64,000 bases of DNA from JACMLD01 sp047602295 (GTDB taxonomy: Bacteria > Bacteroidota > Bacteroidia > Chitinophagales > Chitinophagaceae), in the NCBI GenBank assembly GCA_047602295.1, contig JASGHP010000001.1:4836001-4900000 (forward strand). Direction: 5' to 3'. The translations under genes and the position numbers were made by a program. Below, piece after piece: positions 8,901 to 17,624 of this stretch. Within the stretch, counting starts at the first letter, position 1, and each line of letters opens with the position of its first letter. The notes beneath the pieces are model-generated. The model was not told where the DNA came from and ran no database searches. It saw only the letters and a list, made by a program, of their open reading frames with translations.

Positions 8901-11728
8901 TCATAGCTTATAATAGGTATAGGCATTAAAGTATCTCCCAATATCCACTCTGGCGATACAATTACTGGATAACTGTATTCCAAATCGTTGTTAGGATAAA
9001 GCCTTCTTTTCTCCAACCGCAATACTTTGTTAGAAATATTATATCGGTAGCCTGATTCAAACTGAAAGTGAATATCAAATCTTTCAGGAGCAAAAAAATG
9101 AAGACTGTCTTTATCTCTGAACGGACCTACAAGGTGCACCCGGTTGCCAGATAACTTCACTTGTTTCTCTCCCTGCCATACATATCCTTCATTTGTCTTG
9201 TAATCATCGTCAACGCTCCACAAATTATTCTCCAGGAATAATCTCTCTGTATTGGTAATAACATTAGAAAGCTTTGTCACTTTTGAATGCTGCGGAAGAT
9301 TATTAACATCTATGAACAAATCGTGCTTATAATTTGGCTGAATATAAATGCTATCAATTTCTATAAACTGATCATAAAGCCTTATGCCTATCTGAGTATA
9401 GCCAAGATAAGTCTGGTAAGCGTCTTTCATTTTCTCTGTAACACCGTTATAATATACCAGCCTTCGATTCACATAAAGCAAATAAATTTCTTTTCTTTCT
9501 CCCTCGCTTGTAACATGTACACTTAGTTGCGGTAAAAAATCACTTATGGCTGTAGCAACATCAAAAAAACCATCTTTTGGGAAAAGCATTTTGTAATAGA
9601 GCATCGTATCCAATTGCAAGCGGTTTACCCAATCAGGGTGTTTGCCCAATTGATATTTTTCAATTGCATAAGCATCATCTCCCTCATAGGTATTTCTGTC
9701 AAAATGAGGACGGATTTTATATTTAACTAAATGAGGAGGTTCCTGCACATGAATATCTTTGGAGAATTGATTATTATAACTAAAAACAGTCAGGTTCACA
9801 TTTGCAGCAGGGCGGCTTTTGTAATCGCTAACTTTTATGGTAAGTGAGTCGTTTTGTCCGGGGAAAACACTATTGCTTTGCTTTAAATCTATCTGGAGTA
9901 CTTTATACAGCAACGCAATATTCTCTTCTCTGATGTGCTCTTCCCCCTTCCAGTAATATTGCCAATTAACCCGGAATATTCTCTTTTTTGAAGGTGCTTT
10001 CATTAACCATTCAAACTGCAGACTCGCGCCTTTTCCCATAGCCACAATTTTATTGCCATCAAAAACTGTAAAAGAAACAGGAATACCGTAAGGGTTACTT
10101 ATTGAAATACCTATACTATCACCTCTGCTTACGCGCCTGCAGGTTGGCATGTAATCATCATCAATAGTAAGCTGTGCAGAATCATATTTTTCTCCATTTT
10201 CCATTAAATAGAATGTATAAGCATCGGCAATAGGATCAATTTTTAATGCAATCGGAAAATCTAATAAGCGTGTTTCTTTTTTTCCGTTGTGAATAAACAC
10301 CATTCCTTTTGCAATAATTGGTTTTCCATTCTCAAGCAGCGTAGCTACTACACTGTCTTGCTGTAAAAAAGTTTTCAGAATTCTGTCGTTTTGTCTGTAA
10401 CTGACCTGCACTTCTTTCTCCTGCACTTCATTATTGGCATTTATAAATTGCAAATTGCCGGTAAGATTTATAGTTGCATTAGGGAAATTTGCTGAAGGCA
10501 CATCAAATCTTGTATCACCCGTTGAACGCAATGCCTTTTCTTCTGCATATAAAGTATCAGGAACATAGACCCGATCTTCATAGAAGTCCAGTATATTTTG
10601 TGGAATTAAAGCAATCTTTGCACGACCATCCAATATCGATAGCCCGTTTGCATCTGAAGCAGTTGCAAAAAACTGGAGTGTATCACGTGGATAGTATATC
10701 TCCTTTTCTGAACGAAAGTTGTAATTGGTAATTTCATCCAGCAGGTAATCTTCTATACGGAAATTTTTCGAAAACACCAGCCTCTCCTTCTCATCAATAA
10801 AAGCAACGGTGTAATTAATATCTGATGGCAATGTATCTGAAAGCGGAAACTGAAACACAAATGAGCCAGGTGCAGCAGGTAAAATCTTTCGTAAAAAAAC
10901 TTTACTGCTTTTTCCATTAGCATAATATTCCAGGAAAACATTCACAGGTTTATTGTAAACTTTCCATTTCCTGTTAAACAGATAAGCTTTTAGTTTTACT
11001 GTATCTGCTTGCTTATATTTTGGTTGATTAAAGACCATCATACCTGTATTTGCCGGCCAATATTTTCTTCTAGAATAAAACTGCTTGTGCAACAATCTTT
11101 GTAGTTTATTGGGTACCCACGCAAGTGTTCTATAGAGACCTCTCCTTTTAAAATTCTGAAGCTTTTGTTCTGCTATCGTCTGGTTAAGCTCGTCTGGTAT
11201 CCAGAGAGAAGAAAACAAAGTATCAGTTGCAGTATACACCTTAATCAAAGCCTCGTCCGGGTTTTTCTGTTTTACCCAATAGCTTTGAGCATCTTTTCTA
11301 AACGCAGCTTCTTTACCGTTTACTGTTACCACTGCATCGTTTATAAACACACCATTTTTTCCGGTTACCATCAATTGCACATGCTTTCTATTGTTAACCG
11401 GGTAAACAAAAAGGTTAGACCTTCCAACAACTTCTGCTATAATTCTATTGTCCTCTACGCTGATAAAGACATAGTTTCCTACATCCAGTTTATTCTCATC
11501 AACGCTATCTATTTGAAAAAAAGTTACAGGGGTTTGATGCAGGTAATAATCTATATCAATACTATCCTGGCGAATGTATTGTTCAGCAAGATTAGCTGTT
11601 GTTCTGTAAACAAGAACCTGAGGACTTCGCTTTGCAAGCTTTTTTAAATCCTGCTGGCTTAGCAAATCACTTGAACTAATCAATAGCAATAATATAGCAA
11701 TCGTTGAAAAAATAGGAATTATTCGCAT
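5903..11728 (-). CDS. alpha-2-macroglobulin family protein with inserted carboxypeptidase-regulatory and TonB plug domains
   Basis: 1941 aa with an N-terminal signal peptide (ending about LLSQQ) and no clear lipobox. An MG2-like domain begins near residue 232. Residues about 1094-1180 form a carboxypeptidase-regulatory-like beta sandwich (GKVIDKKG, GSFSIPNIKPGKC). Residues about 1190-1305 form a complete SusC-type plug (LNEVVVVAYG, ISSVTVLKNTEAGAIYG, GVVIISTKT) with no barrel after it. The A2M domain then resumes (FTATYPDNITGWQIYVLAMD), and the thioester motif CMEQ is present with C1517. Bacterial macroglobulins trap proteases in the periplasm or at the surface. The plug may anchor the protein to a partner or be a structural reuse. 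The gene is monocistronic and somewhat AT-rich compared with its neighbours. Confidence 0.85.
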   Translation of the reverse strand: MRIIPIFSTIAILLLLISSSDLLSQQDLKKLAKRSPQVLVYRTTANLAEQYIRQDSIDIDYYLHQTPVTFFQIDSVDENKLDVGNYVFISVEDNRIIAEVVGRSNLFVYPVNNRKHVQLMVTGKNGVFINDAVVTVNGKEAAFRKDAQSYWVKQKNPDEALIKVYTATDTLFSSLWIPDELNQTIAEQKLQNFKRRGLYRTLAWVPNKLQRLLHKQFYSRRKYWPANTGMMVFNQPKYKQADTVKLKAYLFNRKWKVYNKPVNVFLEYYANGKSSKVFLRKILPAAPGSFVFQFPLSDTLPSDINYTVAFIDEKERLVFSKNFRIEDYLLDEITNYNFRSEKEIYYPRDTLQFFATASDANGLSILDGRAKIALIPQNILDFYEDRVYVPDTLYAEEKALRSTGDTRFDVPSANFPNATINLTGNLQFINANNEVQEKEVQVSYRQNDRILKTFLQQDSVVATLLENGKPIIAKGMVFIHNGKKETRLLDFPIALKIDPIADAYTFYLMENGEKYDSAQLTIDDDYMPTCRRVSRGDSIGISISNPYGIPVSFTVFDGNKIVAMGKGASLQFEWLMKAPSKKRIFRVNWQYYWKGEEHIREENIALLYKVLQIDLKQSNSVFPGQNDSLTIKVSDYKSRPAANVNLTVFSYNNQFSKDIHVQEPPHLVKYKIRPHFDRNTYEGDDAYAIEKYQLGKHPDWVNRLQLDTMLYYKMLFPKDGFFDVATAISDFLPQLSVHVTSEGERKEIYLLYVNRRLVYYNGVTEKMKDAYQTYLGYTQIGIRLYDQFIEIDSIYIQPNYKHDLFIDVNNLPQHSKVTKLSNVITNTERLFLENNLWSVDDDYKTNEGYVWQGEKQVKLSGNRVHLVGPFRDKDSLHFFAPERFDIHFQFESGYRYNISNKVLRLEKRRLYPNNDLEYSYPVIVSPEWILGDTLMPIPIISYEKPVIKQKSLLKLSGYSEYGQRKEGSGHLYFSIARDTLLQYVILFPKQHPEQRMIMPGSLGRVENIKPGVYTLWLINRNDLTAVVDDVVIKQDQTLCINATKANYNVANALSAEWLHEEELPLPVEILRLNEPVRQDKSQVEAMPVYESGKSGIKGKVIDKKGGLAIPGAVIIIKGSKTTTTSSADGSFSIPNIKPGKCILVISTIGYASRQINVNVPENDYANVEIAMVVANMNLNEVVVVAYGTQKKMSLTASVSVVNGESLTNANGNFDQMLMGSVPGIAITGGGMINNDERIMIRGARSIDISSHPLYVIDGILYDKMPENISPDMISSVTVLKNTEAGAIYGSRGANGVVIISTKTKNVRTKFRDYAFWQPQLFTDKNGIAKFTATYPDNITGWQIYVLAMDRKRRIGKTASFVQSYKPLLAGIAMPQFLVEGDSVVVVGKALNYTNNDYQLKTVFSQAGHLMSQENLMLKATAAAVKQFPVIAGETDSLKAEFAIETNTGFKDEEEKSIPVIKKGTEEVNGQFWVLDRDTVITLGKFPGDGAVEIFAQNNTLEVLLNEIDALKKYPYYCMEQTASKLRGLLMEKTIFAKLNRKFEEQPAIDMLISKLQKTQLYEGAWSWWEGGNPDFYISNYVINALLPLRADKLVETNIRNGLLYLQNQLPRLNKDQRLAALVTMSEARHETDYGTWLDKIDFDSLTVLQQWQLVKIKQQQNFTHTAMLEALMHKAIKDLPAGMHWGEETYRWYNNIDAVTVLAFEVLSKEKNHEEDLKSIMQYFLSCRKNGYWQNTVASASIVAALLPYVLERTGDFLKPASLQLKGDSSFTIQKFPFKTTIRSERAKQLHIIKAGGGLIYLTSYQRNWNKQPEPVTNYFQVQTYFERNAKRIANLKTGEKIKMIVEINASSNAEYLMVEIPIPAGCVYASREQDLWREHKEFLKNKQLIFMEHMQKGLHRYEIELEARFGGKFTLNPAKVSLMYFPVFYGRNTMRETVIE

Positions 11729-11808
11729 AAAGCAGGCAGTTGGTTATTTAACTGCTGATGCATTAAAGCGACGGATTACACACAGCATAAATTTATTTTT
11801 AGAATACC

Positions 11809-11819
11809 GGGGGGGGGGG
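11809..11819. repeat. homopolymeric run of 11 G
   Basis: An uninterrupted G run sits in the 195-base gap between the divergent macroglobulin and TPR-lipoprotein genes, about 80 bases from the first start codon and 105 from the second. Its length may vary by slippage, or may be miscounted in assembly. Confidence 0.9.
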
Positions 11820-11923
11820 TAACCTAAGTCAGGATTTCATACTAAAAAGAACATTCTCTAAAAGAGCTCACCCCAATTGCTTACATTTATAGATAAGCTT
11901 AACCAGTTAAAGCTCCCGGCAAA

Positions 11924-13606
11924 ATGAATAATGCACAAAAACTATTGCATGTACTTTTGTTGCCTGCAGTACTGCTGTCTTGCAAAAACAATAGCTCTAC
12001 TCCCTCTGCGGAAGCGATCAGTGAATTGAATTTAAAGAAAGGTAAAATTATTTCCTGCGGACCTCCCAGTGCCGAGTTTGGAACAGTTGATTTTGAGATG
12101 ACCTGCGATACGTCTACTAAAAAAGATTTCAACTTAGCTGTTGAGTTGCTTCATTCTTTTGAGTACGATGAAGCAGAAAAAGCATTTGCAAAAGTGATTG
12201 ACGAATCCGGCAATTGTGCTATGGCTTATTGGGGTGTGGCTATGTGTAACTTTCATCCGTTGTGGAACCCGCCTACAGAAACTGAATTACAAAAAGGAGC
12301 TAAAGCGATTGCAATCGCTAACAGCATCCAAAAAAAATCTGAAAGAGAAACTGGTTACATTAACGCTATTGGTTTGTTTTATAAGGACTGGAATATAAAG
12401 GATCACCATGCCCGTTGCGTAGATTTTGAAAAAGCAATGGAGCAGTTGCATATAAAATATTCCGATGATGAGGAAGCTTCCATCTTCTATGCACTGGCAT
12501 TAGATGCGTCTGCCAGTCCATCAGATAAAACATATGCCAATCAAAAAAAAGCGGGAGATATACTCAATGCGCTTTACACAAAAGCGCCTAATCACCCTGG
12601 CATCATCCATTACATCATCCACACTTACGATTATCCTGGCCTCGCCCAGCTTGCATTGCCTGCAGCACGAAGGTATGCGCAGGTAGCACCATCATCAGCG
12701 CATGCATTGCATATGCCATCACATATATTTACCCGGCTGGGGCTTTGGGATGAAGCCATTCATTCTAACCTTCAATCTGTTACTGCTGCGCAATGTTACG
12801 CCCAACAGGCAAAGATTAAAGGGCATTGGGATGAAGAACTGCATGGCCTGGATTACCTGGCCTATGCTTATTTGCAAAAAGGAGACAACAAGCTTGCATT
12901 GGAACAGGTAAAATATTTAGACAGCATAAAAGTTGTTTCGCCTGCTAATTTTAAGGTTGCTTATTCTTTTGCAGCTATTCCTTGCCGTTATGTCTTGGAA
13001 AATAAAGATTGGAAACAGGCTGTCGCATTGCAATTGCCCAAAGCTAATTTTACATGGGATGCTTTTCCGTGGCAGGAAGCGATGGTGCATTTTACAAAAC
13101 TGCTGGGTGCTGCCCATACCGGTAATATGAATGAAGCAAAAGATGAACTTGCAACACTTACTCAGTTAAAAAATGTCCTTGATAAACAAAAAGATAATTA
13201 TAAAGCAAAGCAGGTTGCCATACAAATAAAAGAAGGCGAGGCCTGGGTTTTATTTAAAGAAGGTAATGCAGCAAATGGATTAAATGAAATGAAGCTTGCA
13301 GCAGCGATGGAAGACAGTACAGAAAAACATCCGGTAACGCCAGGAGAAGTATTACCAGCAAAAGAGTTGCTAGGCGATATGCTGATGGAAACAAAAGATT
13401 ATAAAGCAGCATTAGATGCGTACACCGCAGTGCTTGTAAAAAGGCCGAATCGTTTTAATAGCGTTTACAATGCAGGTCTTGCAGCGGAAAAAATGGGTGA
13501 TAAAGAAAAAGCGGTTGCCTACTTCAAACAATTAATCGCATCAACAGATATTGCACACTCCGACAGACCTGAAATTAAAATAGCCCAATCTTTTCTAAAG
13601 ATGTAA
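11924..13606 (+). CDS. TPR-repeat lipoprotein
   Basis: 560 aa. The signal peptide ends in the lipobox VLLSC (C20) followed by KNNSST. The body is helical with several tetratricopeptide repeats, for example around residues 70-105 (FEYDEAEKAFAKVIDESG) and near the C-terminus (YKAALDAYTAVLVKRPN, MGDKEKAVAYFKQLIAS). The central part resembles long TPR proteins often annotated only as tetratricopeptide repeat protein. It is probably a periplasmic or outer-membrane scaffold. No enzyme motif was found. It is transcribed alone and diverges from the macroglobulin gene. Confidence 0.8.
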   Translation: MNNAQKLLHVLLLPAVLLSCKNNSSTPSAEAISELNLKKGKIISCGPPSAEFGTVDFEMTCDTSTKKDFNLAVELLHSFEYDEAEKAFAKVIDESGNCAMAYWGVAMCNFHPLWNPPTETELQKGAKAIAIANSIQKKSERETGYINAIGLFYKDWNIKDHHARCVDFEKAMEQLHIKYSDDEEASIFYALALDASASPSDKTYANQKKAGDILNALYTKAPNHPGIIHYIIHTYDYPGLAQLALPAARRYAQVAPSSAHALHMPSHIFTRLGLWDEAIHSNLQSVTAAQCYAQQAKIKGHWDEELHGLDYLAYAYLQKGDNKLALEQVKYLDSIKVVSPANFKVAYSFAAIPCRYVLENKDWKQAVALQLPKANFTWDAFPWQEAMVHFTKLLGAAHTGNMNEAKDELATLTQLKNVLDKQKDNYKAKQVAIQIKEGEAWVLFKEGNAANGLNEMKLAAAMEDSTEKHPVTPGEVLPAKELLGDMLMETKDYKAALDAYTAVLVKRPNRFNSVYNAGLAAEKMGDKEKAVAYFKQLIASTDIAHSDRPEIKIAQSFLKM

Positions 13607-13640
13607 ACTAGAATGCGGGGCAGCGAGCCAACCCGGTTCA

Positions 13641-13670
13641 CAAAAAAACCGCAGCTACAGCTGCGGTTAA
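13641..13670 (-). terminator. terminator for the M20 amidohydrolase gene
   Basis: A perfect stem AACCGCAGC/GCTGCGGTT (13647-13668) is followed on the minus strand by a run of seven T. It lies about 30 bases past the stop of the M20 gene. It may also stop transcription from the convergent TPR gene. Confidence 0.8.
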
Positions 13671-13700
13671 CAATGGACGACTTATAGTTTGATTTTATGG

Positions 13701-15332
13701 TTAAGATGACTTCTTCTCCAGCGTAGGATATGTAATACCCAATTGCTCAAGGTAAGTTTTGTATTTAGCAGGATTGTAATAGAACTTTTTCATTTGCTCA
13801 CGATATGTTTCCATTTTTTCTTTGTTAAGATAAATGGCCGGTGGATCTTTTTCTGTTATAAAAGGAATGTAATGCACATCTTTATTTTGTACATTCTTAA
13901 AATAATCTTTAGCGTTTTGCAGCACAGCCGGCTTGGTAAACAAATCAATTAATGTAAGCGCTGTTGCTTTTGCTCCCGCCAAAGATCCTTTGTGCGCAAT
14001 GGGTGTAGCCATTGCAATGGCATCGCCCCAATGGTGACCTTTTGTGCCCGGTATATTGGCAGGATACCACAATACAACCGTTGGCACATTCCATGAAATA
14101 TCTGCAATATCATCTGAACCGCCACCCCAGGAAAAAGGAACAGAGCCACGCAAAGTGTCAATAGTTGTTTGCAGCCCATTTATCTCTTTACCCAGTTGAT
14201 CTTTTTTAGGCGCTTCCAATAATTTTTGAACAGCTTTTGCCAGTTGATTGTCGGCATCTGTCCATTGCGGCATACCTACAGTTTTAATATTAGCATACAT
14301 AGCTTCCGCTAAAGCCTTATTCATATGTCCGGGCCATGCAGTGCCCACAATCTGGTATTTCATTTTGGTATCCGTCATCATGGCCGCACCATTGGCAATC
14401 TTTACGCCGGTCTCATACATGCTTTTTATATCCTCGTAAGTCCGCTCCCTGAAGTAATACCATACGCCTGCTTCCGAAGGCACTACATTGGGCTGATCTC
14501 CTCCATCTGTTATAACATAATGGCTGCGCTGTGTAGGCTTCAGGTGTTCACGTTTAAAATTCCAACCAACATCCATTAGTTCTACTGCATCCAATGCACT
14601 TTTACCTCGCCAGGGTGCACCGGCTGCATGCGCTGCATCACCGGTAAAAGAAAATTGCACTGATACAAGACCGTTATATCCGGGGTCTCCGTAATTGCTG
14701 GCAAAATTGCTGCTCACGTGTGTAAAGATGCAGGCATCTATGTTTTTAAAATAGCCATCACGTATATACCAGGCTTTAGTAGCCACCAATTCTTCTGCAA
14801 CTCCCGGCCAAATCACCAGTGTGCCGGGTATGTTATTCTTCTGCATCAGTTCTTTTACTGCTATAGCGGCATAAATAATTACCGCCTGGCCCGAGTTATG
14901 CCCCTCGCCATGCCCGGGAGCTCCTTCTACAATCGGATCTTTATATGCAACACCAGGTTTTTGAGAAGCTTTTGGTATGCAATCAATATCACTACCCAAT
15001 GCAATCACCGGGCTACCGCTGCCCCATTTGGCAAACCATGCAGTGGGGATGCCCGCAGCACCTTTCTCAATAGTAAACCCATTTTTTGAAAGTATGTCTG
15101 TAATGTATTTAGAAGTCTCAAATTCCTGGAAGCCCAGTTCGCCAAAACTGAAAATCATGTCTACCATCTCCTGCACTTGCTTCTCTTTACTGCTAACTAG
15201 TGGAAGCACTTGTTGCTTTAAAGAAGCAATAGCAAAACTGTCGAAAGTTTTTGTTTGTGCATGCAATGATTGATTAAATAAAAAAGTAGCACACAGGCAA
15301 ATGCCCGCGCAGTAATGCAAGAGTTTTCTCAT
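13701..15332 (-). CDS. secreted M20 amidohydrolase, AbgB-like
   Basis: 543 aa with a signal peptide ending about SLHAQT. It is an M20D-type metallopeptidase. Putative metal and catalytic residues are D115/D117 in LGSDIDCIP, H141/H145 in GHGEGHNSGQ, E180/E181 in GVAEELV and H205. A dimerisation domain with FTGDAAHAAGAPWRG is characteristic. The closest named relative by motif is AbgB, a subunit of p-aminobenzoyl-glutamate hydrolase, but AbgB is cytoplasmic while this one is exported. The substrate is therefore best left as an N-acyl amino acid or amidated compound. It is monocistronic. Confidence 0.85.
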   Translation of the reverse strand: MRKLLHYCAGICLCATFLFNQSLHAQTKTFDSFAIASLKQQVLPLVSSKEKQVQEMVDMIFSFGELGFQEFETSKYITDILSKNGFTIEKGAAGIPTAWFAKWGSGSPVIALGSDIDCIPKASQKPGVAYKDPIVEGAPGHGEGHNSGQAVIIYAAIAVKELMQKNNIPGTLVIWPGVAEELVATKAWYIRDGYFKNIDACIFTHVSSNFASNYGDPGYNGLVSVQFSFTGDAAHAAGAPWRGKSALDAVELMDVGWNFKREHLKPTQRSHYVITDGGDQPNVVPSEAGVWYYFRERTYEDIKSMYETGVKIANGAAMMTDTKMKYQIVGTAWPGHMNKALAEAMYANIKTVGMPQWTDADNQLAKAVQKLLEAPKKDQLGKEINGLQTTIDTLRGSVPFSWGGGSDDIADISWNVPTVVLWYPANIPGTKGHHWGDAIAMATPIAHKGSLAGAKATALTLIDLFTKPAVLQNAKDYFKNVQNKDVHYIPFITEKDPPAIYLNKEKMETYREQMKKFYYNPAKYKTYLEQLGITYPTLEKKSS

Positions 15333-15576
15333 GTTATATTATGTTATACTGAACAGACAATGCATAGTTGCTACAGTAAATAGTAACTCGCATTGTTTAA
15401 TTATTTGTATAGGCTTTGTAAATGCAGCGTTGAAGAATTTTCAGAAGAAAGGTTCAGATTACCGGCCCGTGCCAATGAGCTATGCAACTCAAGCACCGTA
15501 AATGAAAGATAAGGAGAAATTAAGATAAAAAATGCAAGGACCTAAATTATTAATATACCATGCGGGCTGGCAACCC

Positions 15577-16110
15577 TTAAGCGACTGCGTTTGCTAAAAT
15601 TGTTTGCAAATAAGCTTTCATCTGGCCAATCAATACCGGCCTTGCTGCTGTTTTAATGCTTGATAAAAGTTTCTCGTTCTCCTGCATATACACGTTTAGT
15701 TTCCTGGTATTGTTCAATAAGATGCAGGCTTCTACATTGGCGATGCGGTCGGCAAGTTTAATAGCACAGGCATCTTCATTTCCGCTTAACTTTTTATACA
15801 CCGATTCCTTTTTCTCTTCCCTGATGTCGCCATCGCCATCTGTAACACAAAACACCATTTCAGCAATGTGCTTGCCGAAAAGATCTTCCAATTCATTTTT
15901 AGTTACATCTGTATCCTCCAGCAAATCGTGCAGCCAGCAGCCAGACAATAACATGCGGCCGTCTTCTGTAGCAGGTGTAATGCCGAAATTAAACAATACT
16001 GCCGCTACCGCATACAAGTGAACCACATAAGGATACTTTCCATAGAGTTGAGTATTGTGCCGATGCACAGCGAAGTCCATTGCCCTGGCATACATTTCAG
16101 GTGAATACAT
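15577..16110 (-). CDS. HD-domain phosphohydrolase, RelA/SpoT hydrolase-like
   Basis: 177 aa from the ATG at 16110. The HD fold shows H31 in VVHLYAV, the H61-D62 pair in CWLHDLLEDT, and D in KLADRIANV, the order found in ppGpp-hydrolase (Mesh1/SpoT N-terminal) domains. There is no synthetase or TGS domain. The frame is open back to 16380, but that would overlap the divergent gene starting at 16332 and would add a non-conserved stretch, so a start at 16110 (or 16140) is preferred. A role as a small alarmone hydrolase is an inference from the motif order. Confidence 0.75.
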   Translation of the reverse strand: MYSPEMYARAMDFAVHRHNTQLYGKYPYVVHLYAVAAVLFNFGITPATEDGRMLLSGCWLHDLLEDTDVTKNELEDLFGKHIAEMVFCVTDGDGDIREEKKESVYKKLSGNEDACAIKLADRIANVEACILLNNTRKLNVYMQENEKLLSSIKTAARPVLIGQMKAYLQTILANAVA

Positions 16111-16331
16111 TTTTAAACGCTTTTTATCTTTCCGTACCATTAAAATAATAAGAAAACACTGAGCTGCCATTATTTTATTTGCCACATGCCGCTTAGAAGA
16201 TTTTAATAACATGCTTATATGCCTCGGCCTTTTCGTTAGCAGAAATATTTTACATTTACCTGAATAACACTGGGCTTCACCATGATTGAATAGCCCCACA
16301 GTATAAACAATCCAAAATAAATTCTTGCTGT

Positions 16332-17591
16332 ATGGAAAGACGCAAATTTCTACAAACCGCGGCCTTGGGTTCTGCCGCATTTATGACAGGCTTTCCTTTT
16401 TTAAAGACCTATGGTAGCACCGCCACCAACGAAGTTTCCAAACTTAAGATTACAAAGATCAGGTATTACAGTGCGCCGGGTTATACAAAACCTCTTTTTA
16501 ACCAGGCACGTGGTATTGTAGAGATTGAAACTGATGGCGGTATTATTGGCATTGGAGAGGGCGGCTCTAAAGATATGATTGAGCAATGTGCACAGATGAT
16601 GATTGGACAAGATCCTTTCAGGATTGAACATATCTGGCAAAATATCTATCGTGGCATGTTTTACCCGCCTGGCCGTGAGAAACTTCATGCATTAGGTGCT
16701 TTGGAAATGGCATTATGGGACATAAAGGGCAAAGCCCTGGGAGTTCCTGTGTATGATTTACTCGGCGGTGCCACCCGTGAGTATGTAGAATGCTATGCTA
16801 CCGGCTTTGCTGCATCTAAAGCCACCACAGAAGAAGGCCGTGCGCAGGATTGCATCGCCGCTGGCTTGCGTGCCTATCGCATTGGGCCAACAGGTGGCAG
16901 CGGGGAAGAGCCTTTCGATTTTTATGAGAACGCAAAGAAAACAATCGATCTCTGCAAAAGGATTGATGCGGCAGTTGGTGGCGGTGGCAAATGGGCGATT
17001 GATTTGCATACTCGTTTTGACACCACCGAAGCCATAAAGATTTGCAGCGCATTAGAACAACTGGAACCATATTTTGTAGAAGACATCATCCGATCAGAAA
17101 ATCCTGGGGTGTACAAAACTGTTAGACAAATGACGAAAGTGCCCATTGCAGTAGGAGAACAGTTTGGCGACCGTTGGGACACCAATGAACTAATTGAAAA
17201 CCGTTTGATTGATTACACCCGCATTACATTACCCAATACCGGCGGCCTTACAGAATACAAAAAAATTGCGTCAATGTGCGAGACGCATTATGCCGGCATG
17301 GTTCCTCATTTTACCGGGCCTCTTTCTACTGCAGCTTTGGTGCATGTGCTTGGCTCCAGCAGCCCTACCCGTTGCATGATGGAGCTTGCAGGTGGCCAAC
17401 CGGAAAGGCCGGCTTACTTCAATGATGATTATATTCTTTTTAAAAACGGCAAACTCTATCTAAACCCTGCTCCCGGTTTGGGCGTAAAGTTCGATCCTAA
17501 AAAAGCAGGATTTATTATGGAGATAACAGCCAATACAAAGTATCCGCACCCCATATTAAGAAGCCCTGATGGTGCAATACACAATTGGTAA
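16332..17591 (+). CDS. Tat-exported enolase-superfamily sugar-acid dehydratase
   Basis: 419 aa. A twin-arginine signal (ERRKFLQTAALG) leads the protein. The fold is mandelate racemase/muconate lactonising enzyme: metal ligands D224, E250 and E276, with H226 two residues after the first ligand (DLH) and a second catalytic candidate H326 in VPHFTGPLS. The D-x-H arrangement is that of galactonate and mannonate dehydratases rather than of racemases with a K-x-K motif. Downstream are a KDPG-type aldolase (33-base gap) and an MFS carrier, in line with sugar-acid breakdown. The exact sugar acid is unknown. The Tat signal is odd for a pathway that continues in the cytoplasm. Confidence 0.85.
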   Translation: MERRKFLQTAALGSAAFMTGFPFLKTYGSTATNEVSKLKITKIRYYSAPGYTKPLFNQARGIVEIETDGGIIGIGEGGSKDMIEQCAQMMIGQDPFRIEHIWQNIYRGMFYPPGREKLHALGALEMALWDIKGKALGVPVYDLLGGATREYVECYATGFAASKATTEEGRAQDCIAAGLRAYRIGPTGGSGEEPFDFYENAKKTIDLCKRIDAAVGGGGKWAIDLHTRFDTTEAIKICSALEQLEPYFVEDIIRSENPGVYKTVRQMTKVPIAVGEQFGDRWDTNELIENRLIDYTRITLPNTGGLTEYKKIASMCETHYAGMVPHFTGPLSTAALVHVLGSSSPTRCMMELAGGQPERPAYFNDDYILFKNGKLYLNPAPGLGVKFDPKKAGFIMEITANTKYPHPILRSPDGAIHNW

Positions 17592-17624
17592 ACAGATAGC
17601 CCAACATTTTTAAAAGAATACTGA

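Noticed and set aside
12917..13117. 66-codon minus-strand frame within the TPR gene
   Set aside because: A shadow frame without start context or domain.
16111..16380. Longer N-terminus of the HD hydrolase
   Set aside because: It would overlap the divergent dehydratase gene start and contains no conserved residues.
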